A DNA stretch of 64,000 bases from Zygnema cylindricum (GCA_037447655.1 JBBHKE010003436.1:1-64000), one strand, 5' to 3'; positions 50,690 to 61,905 are shown, counted from the stretch's first letter. The notes: generated from the sequence alone by a model not told the origin. Numbers and translations are program-made.

Positions 50690-53600
50690 CTACAAAGAAT
50701 CACCCTCCACGTAAGCGCGCCATAGACTTGGACGATGTTTCATCGGCTCTGGTAACATGGAGGCCCAGGCTGAGGCCTCGCAAATTGGCCCAGTCAAAGC
50801 CAACACATTGGTATCTGCCTCAGTTGTTCTTCTCACACTCACCTGCAACATTCACAGAAGTAAATCGACAGCTTAAATCTTTGATTCCACACCGTGAATC
50901 ACTGATTTTTTCCCGCCACAAGTGCTTTTGCGGTTCACAATCCGTTCACGCGTTTAGACATTGAAAGGAGTTAAAATTACGAACGCAGCCCTCATACCAA
51001 TTATTTCTTAATTGCAAAAATCAAACACAAAATTTGACCAAATCAAGATGATACATCATCGCCGCTCCCTAATTATATCTTGTTTTAGTTCAGCTTCGCA
51101 GGAAATTAAGCCACAGGCAAATGGATGATAGAATTACAATTTTAGACCACCGTTCTGCAAAAACAGAAACTGATGCTACACAATTGAAATAAATAGAGCT
51201 TTAGCAATAGGTTTCTGCTAATGTTAGCAACTCTAATTCAGTTCTGAATGACATGGATATTTTTGAACCATTTAAAGAATTTAGCATTGAGAAAAAAACT
51301 AGAATTGTGAGCAGATTGTGATCAAAGGGCAATAAAACGGCAACGAAAATAGTATTACAAGTTCTGGATGACAATTCAGGGTGTAGCTTTCCATAGGGAA
51401 AGAAATTTTCACTTTCTGTAAATCTTCCTACCCATATTGAGGTCACTAGAGAAGGTACAAGAACAAACACCTGAAGAATATAACATTTTTTACTTTTGAG
51501 ATCTTCTAGAATTAGACCACTTTGTTGATACACCGGATTAACTATTTCGTGAGATAAAACATTTACCCATTCATTCATAGATAAGAGACATATCTTCCCC
51601 AAATATTCCACTAACCAGCCATTCCAGCAAGCCCATTCAAATATCAAAAGTGACTCAGTTCCTCACCTCTCCGGAAAAGGCAGTTGAAAGTGCCTGTAGA
51701 GTCCTCCGACAAGCAACCTCTCCAGCATCAAGTTCATCTTCAATTCCACTATTGTTTGCTGAACGGGGCCTACTGTACCCACCACAGTTCACCATCATGC
51801 GCCCGCCCTCTGCCAACCGCAGTCTCAAAGACTCCCACATCGAAGCCTTCACACAACAAAAACATTGCAAAAAGAATGAAGCTCACATGACAACAACATC
51901 GGATGTGATCACAAACGAAGCCCAGCCACATTCTACACAAATTCTTTACTGATGATAGAAACAGCTTACACACTCTGTCCATGCGTCAGATTTCAGAAAA
52001 ACTGGAATCTGCCAAGAATATATGTATATACAGTTACATTTCAACTAAACAGAGAAAAATGCCTACAACTTTTAAGAAGTGAAATGCCAACCTACTTGAT
52101 TCAAATGCAGGAAAGATAAAATAATAAGAAGGTTGTTAAAGAAGAATCACCTGTTGAAGTTCAGGAAGCACCTGGCCATTCGAGAACAGATCTACGATAA
52201 GTCCTGGAAAAGAAAAAATACAGGATGGTGTTAGAAGTTAAAAACCTGAAATTAAGAGGCATCAAAGCCAGGATACACTCTTACTGGTAAAACAAATGAC
52301 AAGAAGGTGGGTCATAATGGCTTCCCCACAACAGTTAGCGACTCGGTCCTATGCACATTGATAAAATAAAAACATTCAATCTCACCAAAGTTGTTACTTC
52401 CACTAGACATCTCTACTTCAAAAATTTCCAGAAAAACAAATACATTAGGTGAAAAGACATAGGCTGGAAAATTCACCTGCAAACCCTCCAACAACTGAAG
52501 CATCTGGTGACAAGGCGTCTCCAATGTAAACAGTTAATGTACCACCTTCTGGAGTTGCCTGCTGAAGTTCTTCTAGAGCCAAATGCCGTCGTGCAATGTC
52601 CACCACCTGTGCCGACCTCCAAGTTCAGTTCGGAACACAAAAATTCCACATAAGCTTGTCCTCTACCTTTTACAAGTGCAAAACAGTTCAGAAATCATCA
52701 TACCGCGCATGCCGCTGAGAGCAGACCTAACCAATAGTTTGCAAGAAAGTAGAACATTCAAATACTGCAATAAAAATCAATTGGTCACGTGCCATATCTT
52801 GTAATAAAAACATGAAAGAGTGCATCTCCATCCCATAATGACTGTTGGCGAGGGAAAGTAGAACACATTTGCCAGGTCATTAAAAAGTAATTCAGCAACA
52901 AAGAAGTCAGTAGGCAATACATATGGAAGTTCATTAGAATAGATACTGTCATGCATAACCACTGCCATGTATGACCAACACTCAGGAAATGCACACCACA
53001 TCCTTTGCCCACTTAAGTCAAGTCCGCACGCAGATATGTCAGACTCAAAGAACAGCAATATTTGACCATGACATACTTTTATATCATAAGGAGATATCCG
53101 CATGGCGACAACAGACACATAAGACAGACAAAATCCTAAACTAACAAAGAGAAAAGCAAAATTTCGGCATTTCAGAGGAATTTGCATATAAGAATAACGG
53201 GATTCAGAGGCTGACAATTTCTAAAAAATGGTGAATCAAATTGCTTTGTGCTCCCAGCTTGCCAAAACAATCTTCGGCGCTTCATCAACACATATCTTTA
53301 AAAATATCAAAAATTCTTCTGTTGTATGCAAAGACAGTGAAGGCTTTCCCACCTTAGCAAGTGAGAGCACCTTACAATCTGATCAATCTCCCATGCCATT
53401 ACATGCACAGCTGGCCACATCTTCCGGATGATACGAACTGCACTTCCACCAGCCTGCAAAAGCAGACACAAAAAGCCACAAATATAAATCAATATTAGCA
53501 CTGGCCATTAACCAGTAAACCGAACCCTCTGACTACAGAAACTACAAGAGCCAATGAACAATCAGAACAGCCTTGTGTCAAAACAGACAGAACGCCATAG

Positions 53601-56091
53601 CAGAAGAATGGTGATGATAGACCAGTGGTACGACATTTGTCATTACAAATAACAAGACTCTTTATTCATCACCCGCAAGTCTAGTGCTTCAGTGCATTTT
53701 AAATCAATCATGCCTACATTGGACATCTGAGGAGAAACGAACGAGCACAGCTGATAGATGGTACACGATGGAATGTTTCAAGTCATCGTTATCACAAACA
53801 GAAACGCCTACTGAGAGCCGTCACAATCAATCTGATTCAAACTATTTGATAATAAGAATATTAAAGTTGAGTGATATCAAAAATGTGTTACAATCTCTTA
53901 GGAAAACAAGAAAATGCAGTAAAGGGACATCAGTCGATGGGTGGTGATATGTAGAATGGTCATCAAGGCGTATTGGTTCTTGCCATTATGACGAACAAGA
54001 CCTTTCATTGATCATCATCGTCCCCAGCAATGAGAATCTCATATCAGTTGTTTTTCAATGAATGGCCACAGGATTTTTCATCACATTTCAAAGTTAACCA
54101 TATAATCAGACAATCAAAATAGCAACAGAGGGACATCAGCCGATGGGTGGTGATATGTAGAGTGGTCGTCAAGGCTTGTTGGTACTCGCCATTACGACGA
54201 ACAAGACCTTTCATGAATCATCATCGTCCCAAATCTTATCAACAGCAACTCGCTCCCTCCCAATATGTAAAAACAACTACAAGAAAGGTGACATCCATAA
54301 ACATTGCACTCTAGGACAACTGTTTCCAAACACAGATACACAATCATGTGCATGACGATGGAACATCAGCCGATGGGTGGTGATATGTAAAGTGGTCGTC
54401 AAGGCTTGTTGGTACTCGCCATTACGACGAACAAGACCTTTCATTAATCATCACAGTCCCTAGCTCGTTACATTATACCTCATGAATGATACAAAAAGGC
54501 ATAAACCGGCTATGCAGAAATCAGACTTGTCACATGTCCCCTTCATGTAGGCTCCATTAACATTTGCAGCGCACATGATACGTGGATCAAATTTCATCAC
54601 AAAAACCCAGGGAACTCAACAAACAACAATTCAGCATAATTAACACTCCAGCAGCGGTCTTATTGATTAATTTAGTTAATTCACTTGGACACATAAAAAC
54701 GGCAATTGCTGCCAGCGGATGGGTTGCATCAATAAGAGATAAACTTTAAGATTTAATTAGCATCCATTTCAGGCATATATAGAACAAACAGACATAAAGC
54801 ACAAGTGGGACATCAGAAGATGAATAATCGTCAAGGCTTGTGATTAGCAGCCATTCCGACGAACGAGACCATCTATGAGTATCATCATAGTCCCATTCAA
54901 GTACTAAAAACTCGAGCACACAGGTTTCAGCAACTTAAACGGGAATTTGAAACACATACCAATCCAAAAACTCCAATTGGCCCTTCAGGTAAAAGCGGAA
55001 TCAAAGTAGCGAACTCATCCTGCGCCATTCGACATCTCCCAGACTCAGCGAAGGCCACTAGTTTTCCCAGTTGTCTTATAATCCAAGAAAACAGCACCCT
55101 TCTGAAATAAAAACGACTCTAAAATACTTTAATGACAATTAAAGGGCAAAATTAAAAAAACAGCTTTAGCCTCATGAAAATAGAGAGGGACTGGTTGGCA
55201 TAGTTAGGACGAAGTTAATTCCTGACAGGAGCGAGGAGGTTTCACTAGCGAGTTACTGCTGTACAAGCTTTTCATCCTAAAATAGGGTTTTAGCAACTTG
55301 CCCAGTATGAATCTGTCCACAGACGATCCTTGTAGTAGATGCTTTGTATGTTTCCTGCAAAAAACATCAATATTGAAAGCTAAGAAGCTGTAAGTATCAG
55401 CAAAAGAGAGTTAACATTAACCATAAAAAACGGTCAGGGCAAAAAGCTGCTAGTTACAATGACACAGTCGACCTCTCATCCGAGTCAGAGACTCTCACCG
55501 CTACATAGCCCGAAGAAGAATAAAAAAGGGCAACATGGATGAAGAAACGATGAAACTGCAAAATTTGAAGATAGTAATGTTTGCAATTTCTCTCAAAGGT
55601 ACACAGCAGCCACCTGAGCTATCAAGAAGTAGCAATCTTGCCCCAGCCAAGGAATTCCCTGCAGTCGATGGTATATCCACCACGTTGATGAGTGAATACT
55701 GTGTTTGCATGCTTGCAACAAGCGAGTACTCAGGTTCTGAATCTTCGTTTTCGGAAGTTTCCGAGGGAAAATCCAAGCTGTCGTCTGAAAAAGCAGTTTG
55801 CTGATGAACATCCTCATCGCTGCAATGAAGAGCAATTGCCTCAAATCGGGACATCATTTTTTTTTTGTTGACATTTTCTGTTCTTGTTGTTAAGTGGGCG
55901 AAGTTTGCCGAAGAACCTTCTCTCGAACTTTGTGGCATCAGCAGGAGACTGTCACGGCTTCGCAAACACTTTTGAGGTACTAGACTTAAAGCTGCGGGGT
56001 GGAAACCTACATTAGCAGCACTTTTGAAAGTGCTGCCAGAATATTTTTTTCTAAAACAGCAGTTTGGACGAAGGAGAGTAAGACTAGCCAT
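50690..56091 (-). CDS. Plastid-targeted spermidine-synthase-like (PABS / SAM-methyltransferase fold) protein, 9 coding exons
   Basis: Exons, minus strand: 56091-55614, 55354-55302, 55019-54960, 53453-53376, 52606-52477, 52203-52151, 51846-51667, 51470-51459, 50842-50690; 1197 nt, 398 aa, frame kept throughout. Residues 1-80 are basic and Ser-rich and look like a chloroplast transit peptide. Then 'SLAGARLLLLDSSG' + 'NIQSIYYKDRLWTDSYW' + 'DEFATLIPLLPEGPIGVFGL', a nucleotide-binding loop 'FGLAGGSAVRII', the acidic ribose-binding region 'AWEIDQIVVDIARRHL', 'YIGDAL', 'LIVDLFSNGQVLPELQQ', 'GGRMMVNCGG' and 'NVLALTG'. This matches the plant 'spermidine synthase-like' family, whose biochemical role is not established; I would not call it a polyamine enzyme. 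Oddities: intron 2 is GC-AG, exon 8 is 12 nt, and intron 3 hosts four snoRNAs. Confidence 0.9.
51459..51470 (-). other. 12-nt microexon of the spermidine-synthase-like gene
   Basis: GTGTTTGTTCTT (Val-Phe-Val-Leu) between acceptor TATATTCTTCAG and donor GTACCT. It restores the family's 'G-E-x-F-V-L' strand between exon 7 ('STAFSGE') and exon 9 ('VSVRRTTEADTNVLALTG'). Without it the frame is still open, but four conserved residues are missing. Confidence 0.65.
53924..54024 (-). ncRNA. Box C/D snoRNA copy 1 (intronic)
   Basis: 101 nt on the sense strand of the host gene. Terminal stem GGGAC...GTCCC, C box GATGATGA next to the 5' stem, D box CTGA next to the 3' stem. A D-box guide containing CACCACCCAT is complementary to ATGGGTGGTG of 18S rRNA, and an internal GGTCTTGTTCGT is complementary (one G-U) to ACGAACGAGACC of 18S rRNA; rRNA words are from memory. 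Lies in intron 3 with three relatives. Confidence 0.85.
54130..54230 (-). ncRNA. Box C/D snoRNA copy 2 (intronic)
   Basis: 101 nt. C box GATGATGA (54218-54225), D box CTGA (54136-54139), terminal stem GGGAC/GTCCC. Both guide words as in copy 1. Nearly identical to copy 3 apart from the area around the C box. Confidence 0.87.
54360..54460 (-). ncRNA. Box C/D snoRNA copy 3 (intronic)
   Basis: 101 nt. C box GTGATGA, D box CTGA, terminal stem GGGAC/GTTCC (one G-U pair). Guide words as in copies 1 and 2. Confidence 0.85.
54807..54894 (-). ncRNA. Box C/D snoRNA copy 4 (intronic, diverged)
   Basis: 88 nt, nearest the upstream exon. C box ATGATGA, D box CTGA, terminal stem GGGAC/GTCCC. The internal guide is GGTCTCGTTCGT, an exact 12-nt complement of 18S ACGAACGAGACC. 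The D-box guide (TTATTCATCTT) differs from copies 1-3 and matches no target I recognise, so this copy may keep only one function. Confidence 0.8.
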
Positions 56092-56511
56092 TCCTGGGCG
56101 TAAACCTCAAATAAGAAAAAAAACACCGCACAATCTCTGGCTGCAAACTGCAGTTCGACGACGGGCGAGAAGCGGGGAAGCAATGCAGCCGCCAGTTCCC
56201 CCACAAAGACGCACAACCCTTCAGCTGGAGTCAGGATTTATGCCGGAAGCTGAAATAGTACAGTACGGTGCAGTGCTGTAAGTACAGGACTGTTCTATAC
56301 TTCTATATGTGGCACTCAACACGGAGTGTGTACACTTTTAATTTCATCTGACCGGGCTCGTTTCATGTGTCGACGATTTTGAAGTCTTCACATAAAACAA
56401 TGCATTCCTCGAACGGGAACCACTGCCGCTCCAGACAGGCTTTGTTATGTTATGCTGTCGATCCCACATCATCCAGTTCCATTCACACTTACTGAACTGT
56501 ACAGTACAAAA

Positions 56512-56728
56512 CACCGCCAATCGTTATTAGCGTGTAAGTTTTTTTACCGTATACGAATAGATAGCGTGGTTTACGCTAATTGGGAATTTTGAAATTTTCG
56601 AAGAAATCGTCTATTCTAATTGAGAATTAGGGTTTTTTTAAAATAGTGTGGATAATTCTATTTGAGAATAAATAAAAATAAAAGCGGGACGGAATTAGCG
56701 TACACAACGCTAATAACGATTGGCGGTG
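56512..56728. mobile_element. Stowaway-like MITE, 217 bp
   Basis: Inverted ends CACCGCCAATCGTTATTAGCG and its complement; TA at the right, AA (probably mutated TA) at the left. No coding capacity. Same family as 56774-57310 and 42340-42493. Confidence 0.8.
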
Positions 56729-56773
56729 TAGTAACCAGCACACATTAACTACAGTGAGCGCGATCATTTGCTA

Positions 56774-57310
56774 CACCACCAATCGTTATTAGCGTGTAAG
56801 TTTTTTTAGCGTATAAAAATAATTACCGTGGTGTACGCTATTTCAGAATTTGAAAATTTTGGAAAAAATCATACATTCTAATTGTTTGGCTATGGTGATT
56901 TGGATCTTTGAAAAAAAAAATGTCGGTCGCAAACATGCTTACACTAATATAGGTATTCGTACAAAATCTGACAAATCGTACACAAAACGTACATTCACAC
57001 TGTCGAAACGCGGCTGTCGGACGAATATGTGCGAGCGGGATTTTTTACGACCTGGTTTTTTTGCCTTTTTAGAACGCACATTCTCATGCGTCCGCTGTTA
57101 CTAAAACTAATTTATTGTACTTTTTAACTAAAAAAGGTACACTTATGTACGGTTTGACACTGACCGTACACCACTCTATTTAAGAGACAACGTCCTAAAA
57201 ATAACCCTAAATAGAATAAATAAAAAAATAGAATGAACTACACTAATGGAGAATAAAAAAAAAAAGCGGGACGGAATTAGCGTACACAACGCAAATAACG
57301 ATTGGCGGTG
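56774..57310. mobile_element. Stowaway-like MITE, 537 bp
   Basis: Ends CACCACCAATCGTTATTAGCG / ATAACGATTGGCGGTG with TA on both sides (56772-56773, 57311-57312), the mariner/Stowaway signature. It is longer than the 217-bp relative, with about 320 bp of extra interior. A hAT-type element begins immediately at its right edge. Confidence 0.8.
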
Positions 57311-57735
57311 TAGTGTTGTGTATCGGTAAGGATTTACCGATAACCGATATGGGCCTTTTTTCCTGTAGCCGATAATCGATATATCGGTACGGAGATACAT
57401 TTACGGACCGTACAGATAAAAGTACGGCCAATCATAAACGTAAATCATAAACAAAAATAAACGTACTGAGGTGCTTACCAATCAGATCATTTGTACAGGC
57501 CGAAAGTACAATAGCCGGCATAAGATATGTACGACTTTAGTACGGCTCCAGTTAAAAAGATGTACCTTTCACATCCGGCGTTATGGCTTGTCCCTTTCTT
57601 CCTTGGGATCCACCGGAAACCTGCCACGTGTACTACGAAGAGAAAGTACAGAAAGTACAAATATATCGGTAACCTTGCCCGTTCGATAACCGATAACTAT
57701 CGGGGCGATAACTTTTTTACCGATACACAACACTA
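57311..57735. mobile_element. hAT-type MITE, TAGTGTTGTGTATCGG ends
   Basis: 425 bp with inverted ends TAGTGTTGTGTATCGGTAA and its complement, rich in CCGATA/TATCGG words. Related to the 48906 element. Flanking 8-mers do not match, so one flank has been rearranged. Confidence 0.75.
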
Positions 57736-57776
57736 TCATTTGCAATAGGGAATTGATCTTGACAGTGACTGTTTTG

Positions 57777-57986
57777 TAGTGTTGTGTATCGGTAAGGATT
57801 TGTCGGTAACCGATATGGGAATTTTTTTTCGAGTAGCCGATAATCTATATACCGGTAAGGAGATATATGTACGGACCGTACAGATAAACGTACGACCAAT
57901 CATAACGTAAATCATAAACAAAAATAAACGTACTGAGGTGCCTACCAATCAGATCATTTGTACAAGCCGAAAGTACAATATCCGGC
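57777..57986. mobile_element. hAT-type MITE, truncated copy
   Basis: Starts TAGTGTTGTGTATCGGTAAGG like the preceding element and follows its sequence for about 210 bp, then joins a PIF/Harbinger-like fragment. Right end missing. Confidence 0.7.
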
Positions 57987-58545
57987 ATGACGATTGCATA
58001 CATCGACAATGCCCGTGACAGTTGCTACCCTCTACAATTTGTGAAGGCGCACGTTATTTTTTGTAACAGCTTGTGACGTCTCATGTCTTACTGTGACATT
58101 GTAGAAGTACCGCCTTCCACCCTGTGCGGGTTCACGTTTGAAGAAGATGCGCTTTGCCTTTGTGTCTCCTGTCCAGTCGACGTGAAATGGCATCGGAATC
58201 TTGAGACCCCTGCAAAAAAAATCCGTACCGGACCAAAACGGGCAAAACAAAACAAATTTGTGTAATTTTACTCGTCGTATTGAACGGAAACGAACAAAAC
58301 ATAGAGAATCGGGTATTTTCCTCATCGCTTGAAATCGTTTGAAAATTTTGAAAAAAATCGACATGTGTGAATATGTGTTCATATATATTTAGCGTTGATA
58401 CTTTAATTTAAAACACATCGTCGATGTGTTTTAAAAAGAAGTTTGAATATGATGTTTTTTCCCTTACGCGATGCGGCGCTAAGTTTTACAAGAAAAAGAC
58501 AGAAAAAAACCCTTACTTTAACAGATGGGGACATACTTTTAGTTT
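57987..58545. mobile_element. PIF/Harbinger-like MITE fragment
   Basis: Matches 59575-60230 from 'acgattgcatac' to the right end ATGGGGACATAC, followed by TTA. The left end of about 115 bp is missing at the join with the hAT copy. Confidence 0.75.
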
Positions 58546-59409
58546 GACATCTTAGCGTGGGGCTCCATCAGGCAAAAAATGAGGTTCTTTAATGGAAAAC
58601 GTACCTTTCTGTACTAGGTCGTACTGATTTTTTTTTATTTTTTCTAATATGTTCTCCAAACATTTGGGCAAAAATTTCGACTGTCCGATTTTGAATTTTT
58701 TAAGCAAACGCATTTTTTTTATCTTTTTTTCTAACATATTTAGTGGAGATTCGGCAAGATTCTCCAAACATTTGGGCGAAAATTTCGACCGTCCGATTTT
58801 TTATTTTTGAAGCAAACACTTCTTCTGTCCAGTGTTTGGACAGTCTCCTCAACTGCCCCTAAGAGGAGACTTGCCTCACACTAGACGTGTCTATTGGTCC
58901 ACTTGGAAACAAAAAGGTATCATCCACGGCGAACGAGCGATGACGACCTCACAATTAGCAAAGGCCACGTGGTTTTATACAGGGTGGATTCGAAAGAGAC
59001 GAAAAAATCTTTATTGCAGGATATCTCTCTAACGACTCTTTCTCTTCGTGGAAAGGACTTTGCGTACAAAACATAATGGCAAACGATAAAATTACAAATT
59101 TGCATTTTGAAAAGGATTTTGAAACGGTTTGGTCCAACAAAATGACAAGATCGTACAAATTGTACCTTCGTATAGCGATGTTAGATATTAAATCTGCGTT
59201 CGTCCGTACATGCGCCGTCCAGATTTTGTGCTTTTCGAATTTTTTAATATTCTCGGTTGGCTAAACAAAATCCGGTGTTGTTCCAATCACAATCCAGCAT
59301 GTCAACAATTGATGCCTCGTTGGCACAGCCTGATGGAGAAGTAATACAAATATTACTGCCAGTAAACGTGTTTGTACGATTTCTGGGAAAGTCTGATGGA
59401 AGGTTACCC
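58546..59409. other. Non-coding DNA with a short diverged duplication
   Basis: Two similar blocks at about 58655-58715 and 58763-58825 (share ACATTTGGGC, AAAATTTCGAC and GTCCGATTTT). Nothing else recognised; a 74-codon frame at 59257-59481 runs into the adjacent MITE and is not supported. Confidence 0.5.
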
Positions 59410-60594
59410 TTAGCCGCAAAATCGAAATTGAATCGTGTAAGCGTTACATTGAACTTAGGGTATGTCCCCATGTGCTTGTAACTTAGCGAACTTACTTTGT
59501 ATTTTAGCGCGGATCCGCCGGACCTGGTTTTCAAGTGGCCCTGTGTTTGGAAAACGAAATCGTAACTTACGCTTGTGACGATTGTATACGTCGACAATAC
59601 CTGTGACAGTTGTCAACATCTACAATCTGTGGTCGCACATTATTTTTTGGAACTGCTTGTGACGTCGCATGCCTTACCGTGACATTGTAGACGTACCGCA
59701 TTCCAGCTTGTGCAGTTTCACGGTCGAAGAATGATGCGCTTTGCCTTCGCGTCCCCTGTCCGGTCGACGTGAAGTGGCATTAGAATTTCGAGACCCCTGC
59801 AAAAAAAAATACGTACTGGACGAAAACAGACAAAACCAAACAAATTCTGTACTTTTCTTTGTCGTATTTAAAGCAAACGGACAAAACATAGCGAACTCTA
59901 TACTTTTGTTTGTCTTTGGAAATCGTGTGAATTTTATTGAAAATTACGGCACGTGCGAATATATGTTCCTATTTGTTTACAGAGAATCCCTAGTTTTAAA
60001 ACACATCGCGCATGTGTTTTAAAGATAAGGTTGAAGATGATGTTTTTTGTCGTGGAAGTGGGTCGAAAAACACAAGACGACAAGTTTTTGTACATTCTAA
60101 GTTCGAGGATGACGCAAATTGTACCCTACAAATTTGTGATTCTTTCGTTCGGTTGGAACTTAGGCAGTACAGCGCTAAGTTTTACAGGAAAACGACAGAA
60201 AAAAACCCTTACTTATGCACATGGGGACATACCTATTAGACGCAAAATGACATGAAACATCTTTGAACTAAAGTACTATAAGTCTTGTACGCAAATATTA
60301 AACTGCACAAAACGAAATAAACTTTGTACACTATAATTAAACGAACCAGCGTAAAAATATCAATTGAAATTAAATGAAAAAAATGTGCGTCGTCATGCGC
60401 GACGAAATTGAGCCACACTTTCTACGATTCAACATTCTTACATTGACAGCAAAATTTCGTTTCGTGCGTTTTAATATTTCCGTACAAAACTTACAGTAGT
60501 TCATTTTAGTTTAAACTAGTTTAGTTTGAATTTGCGTCTAAGTTCAATGTAACGCTTACACGATTAAATTTTGATTTTGCGGCTAAACGCTCTC
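59410..60594. mobile_element. Inverted-repeat element split by a PIF-like MITE
   Basis: Left arm TTAGCCGCAAAATC... to ...GCGTTACATTGAACTTAG (59410-59457) continues after the MITE as ACGCAAA (about 60240). The right arm at about 60528-60594 is its inverted copy, giving arms of about 60 bp. Without the MITE the element would be about 400 bp. Confidence 0.65.
59458..60235 (-). mobile_element. PIF/Harbinger-like MITE, 778 bp
   Basis: GGGTATGTCCCCATGTGC at the left and CACATGGGGACATACC at the right, TTA at 59455-59457 and 60236-60238. Inverted relative to the intronic copy at 29318-30096. It inserted into the left arm of another inverted-repeat element. Confidence 0.85.
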
Positions 60595-60959
60595 ACCGTG
60601 GAGCTCACGTAAAGACAAAAAGTGACTGTCTGCAACCATTTTATTTGCATGTGGTTGTCGTAAATTTGTTACCCTAAACGTTCGTCGGCCGTGTGAATTG
60701 CTAATTTTATTATGACGGTCGACATCCTCAAGCGCGGCAGAAATTTAAGCGGTTGAAACAACATTTTGAAAGTCAAAGTAGTTCAACCGATTAACCGTCA
60801 AAATTTTACTCAGCGGTACTTTATTTGTACCAATATGTACTTCAAACGTACATTTTTTGACAAAGTGACGTAAGTGACTTTGCGCAACCAAAACAGTCAC
60901 TGTCATGATCAATTCCCTTTGCAATATGTTTGTTTTCACACATTTTGATTTAAATCATA

Positions 60960-61256
60960 GTTCAAAAGTAGGCGTTTTTATGGTAGGCCTTTGGTCGGCT
61001 CCTTTATCGTAAGTTGTGTTACGAGCTTTTCATGTGATCTTCTTAGATCGCTACTTTGATCAAAAACCGTCCGATCGTCGGAATCTGACGGTGTAAAAAA
61101 AAAATTGGTCCAAATGTTTTACTTGGTCTAATTTTTGTTTCCGAATGTTTTGATTAGTCCAAATAGGTCCGAATGCAATATGGGTTTTAAGGTCATATTG
61201 TATGTTTTGCATACAATAGGCATATAATATGGGCTTACTTTCACCTACTTTTGAAC
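60960..61256. mobile_element. MITE, GTTCAAAAGTAGG ends, short form
   Basis: 297 bp, ends GTTCAAAAGTAGGCG and CACCTACTTTTGAAC, flanked by ATA(G)/(C)TAT. Contains inverted matches to the 655-bp element at 40616-41270, so it is an internally deleted relative. Confidence 0.75.
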
Positions 61257-61293
61257 TATGATTCGAAGGCATGTATTGTAAAGGTCATATGCT

Positions 61294-61730
61294 GCATTCA
61301 CACTAGAAATGGATGATGAATGAGATGAGGAAACGAATGTCCTTTTTTTTTGTTTGGACGTGAATCGCTTTGACGTCATCTCACGTCAACAAAAACGTCG
61401 CGATGTGATTCATGTCGCCGTACGATTAGTCGCCGATGACTCAAATCCGTCCGTACCATTCATTCGTTCATTCAGGATACGACTTCATGCTTTTTCAAAG
61501 CCGGATTTTTGCATTCCGAAAAGGTTTTTCGGAAAAAAAAATGACTTCCCACAGTTGTCAAGTTTTGTCGCACTTCGACCGTATATTTTGTGCGTCACTA
61601 CACTCCAAAAAGGTTGACAGCTGAGCGGTCAACCTGTTTGGCGCCTCTTGTTTTGTTTTTTTTGCGGAATGAATGGTACGGGATCATTTGTTTCCTCATC
61701 TCATTCATCATCCATTTCTAGTGTGAATGC
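61294..61730. mobile_element. MITE with about 40-bp inverted ends
   Basis: Ends GCATTCACACTAGAAATGG... (with ATGATGAATGAGATGAGGAAA following) and the inverted copy at 61690-61730. Interior contains GACGTCATCTCACGTCAAC. No coding capacity. Confidence 0.85.
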
Positions 61731-61738
61731 ATGCATAT

Positions 61739-61905
61739 GCATTCACACTAGAAATTGATGATGAATGAGATGAGGAAATGAATGTCTTTTTGTTTTGTTT
61801 GGACATGAATCGCCCTTGACGTCATCTCACGTCAACAAAAACGTCGCGATGTGATTCATGTTGCTGTACGATAAGGCGCCAATGATTCAAATCCGCCCGT
61901 ACCAA
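61739..61905. mobile_element. Second, truncated copy of the same MITE
   Basis: Head-to-tail copy, starting GCATTCACACTAGAAATTG only 8 bp after the first. Follows it closely to about 61905, then similarity stops; right inverted end missing. Confidence 0.8.

Noticed and set aside
51201-51458. Open read-through after Val-Phe-Val-Leu in the spermidine-synthase-like gene
   Set aside because: The sequence loses all family similarity, while splicing to 50842 restores 'NVLALTG' and a plausible C-terminus.
53924-54894. The four similar ~100-bp blocks considered as a CRISPR-like or plain dispersed repeat
   Set aside because: Spacing is irregular (about 105, 129 and 346 bp between units), the genome is a plant's, and every unit has C and D boxes with a terminal stem, which a simple repeat would not explain.
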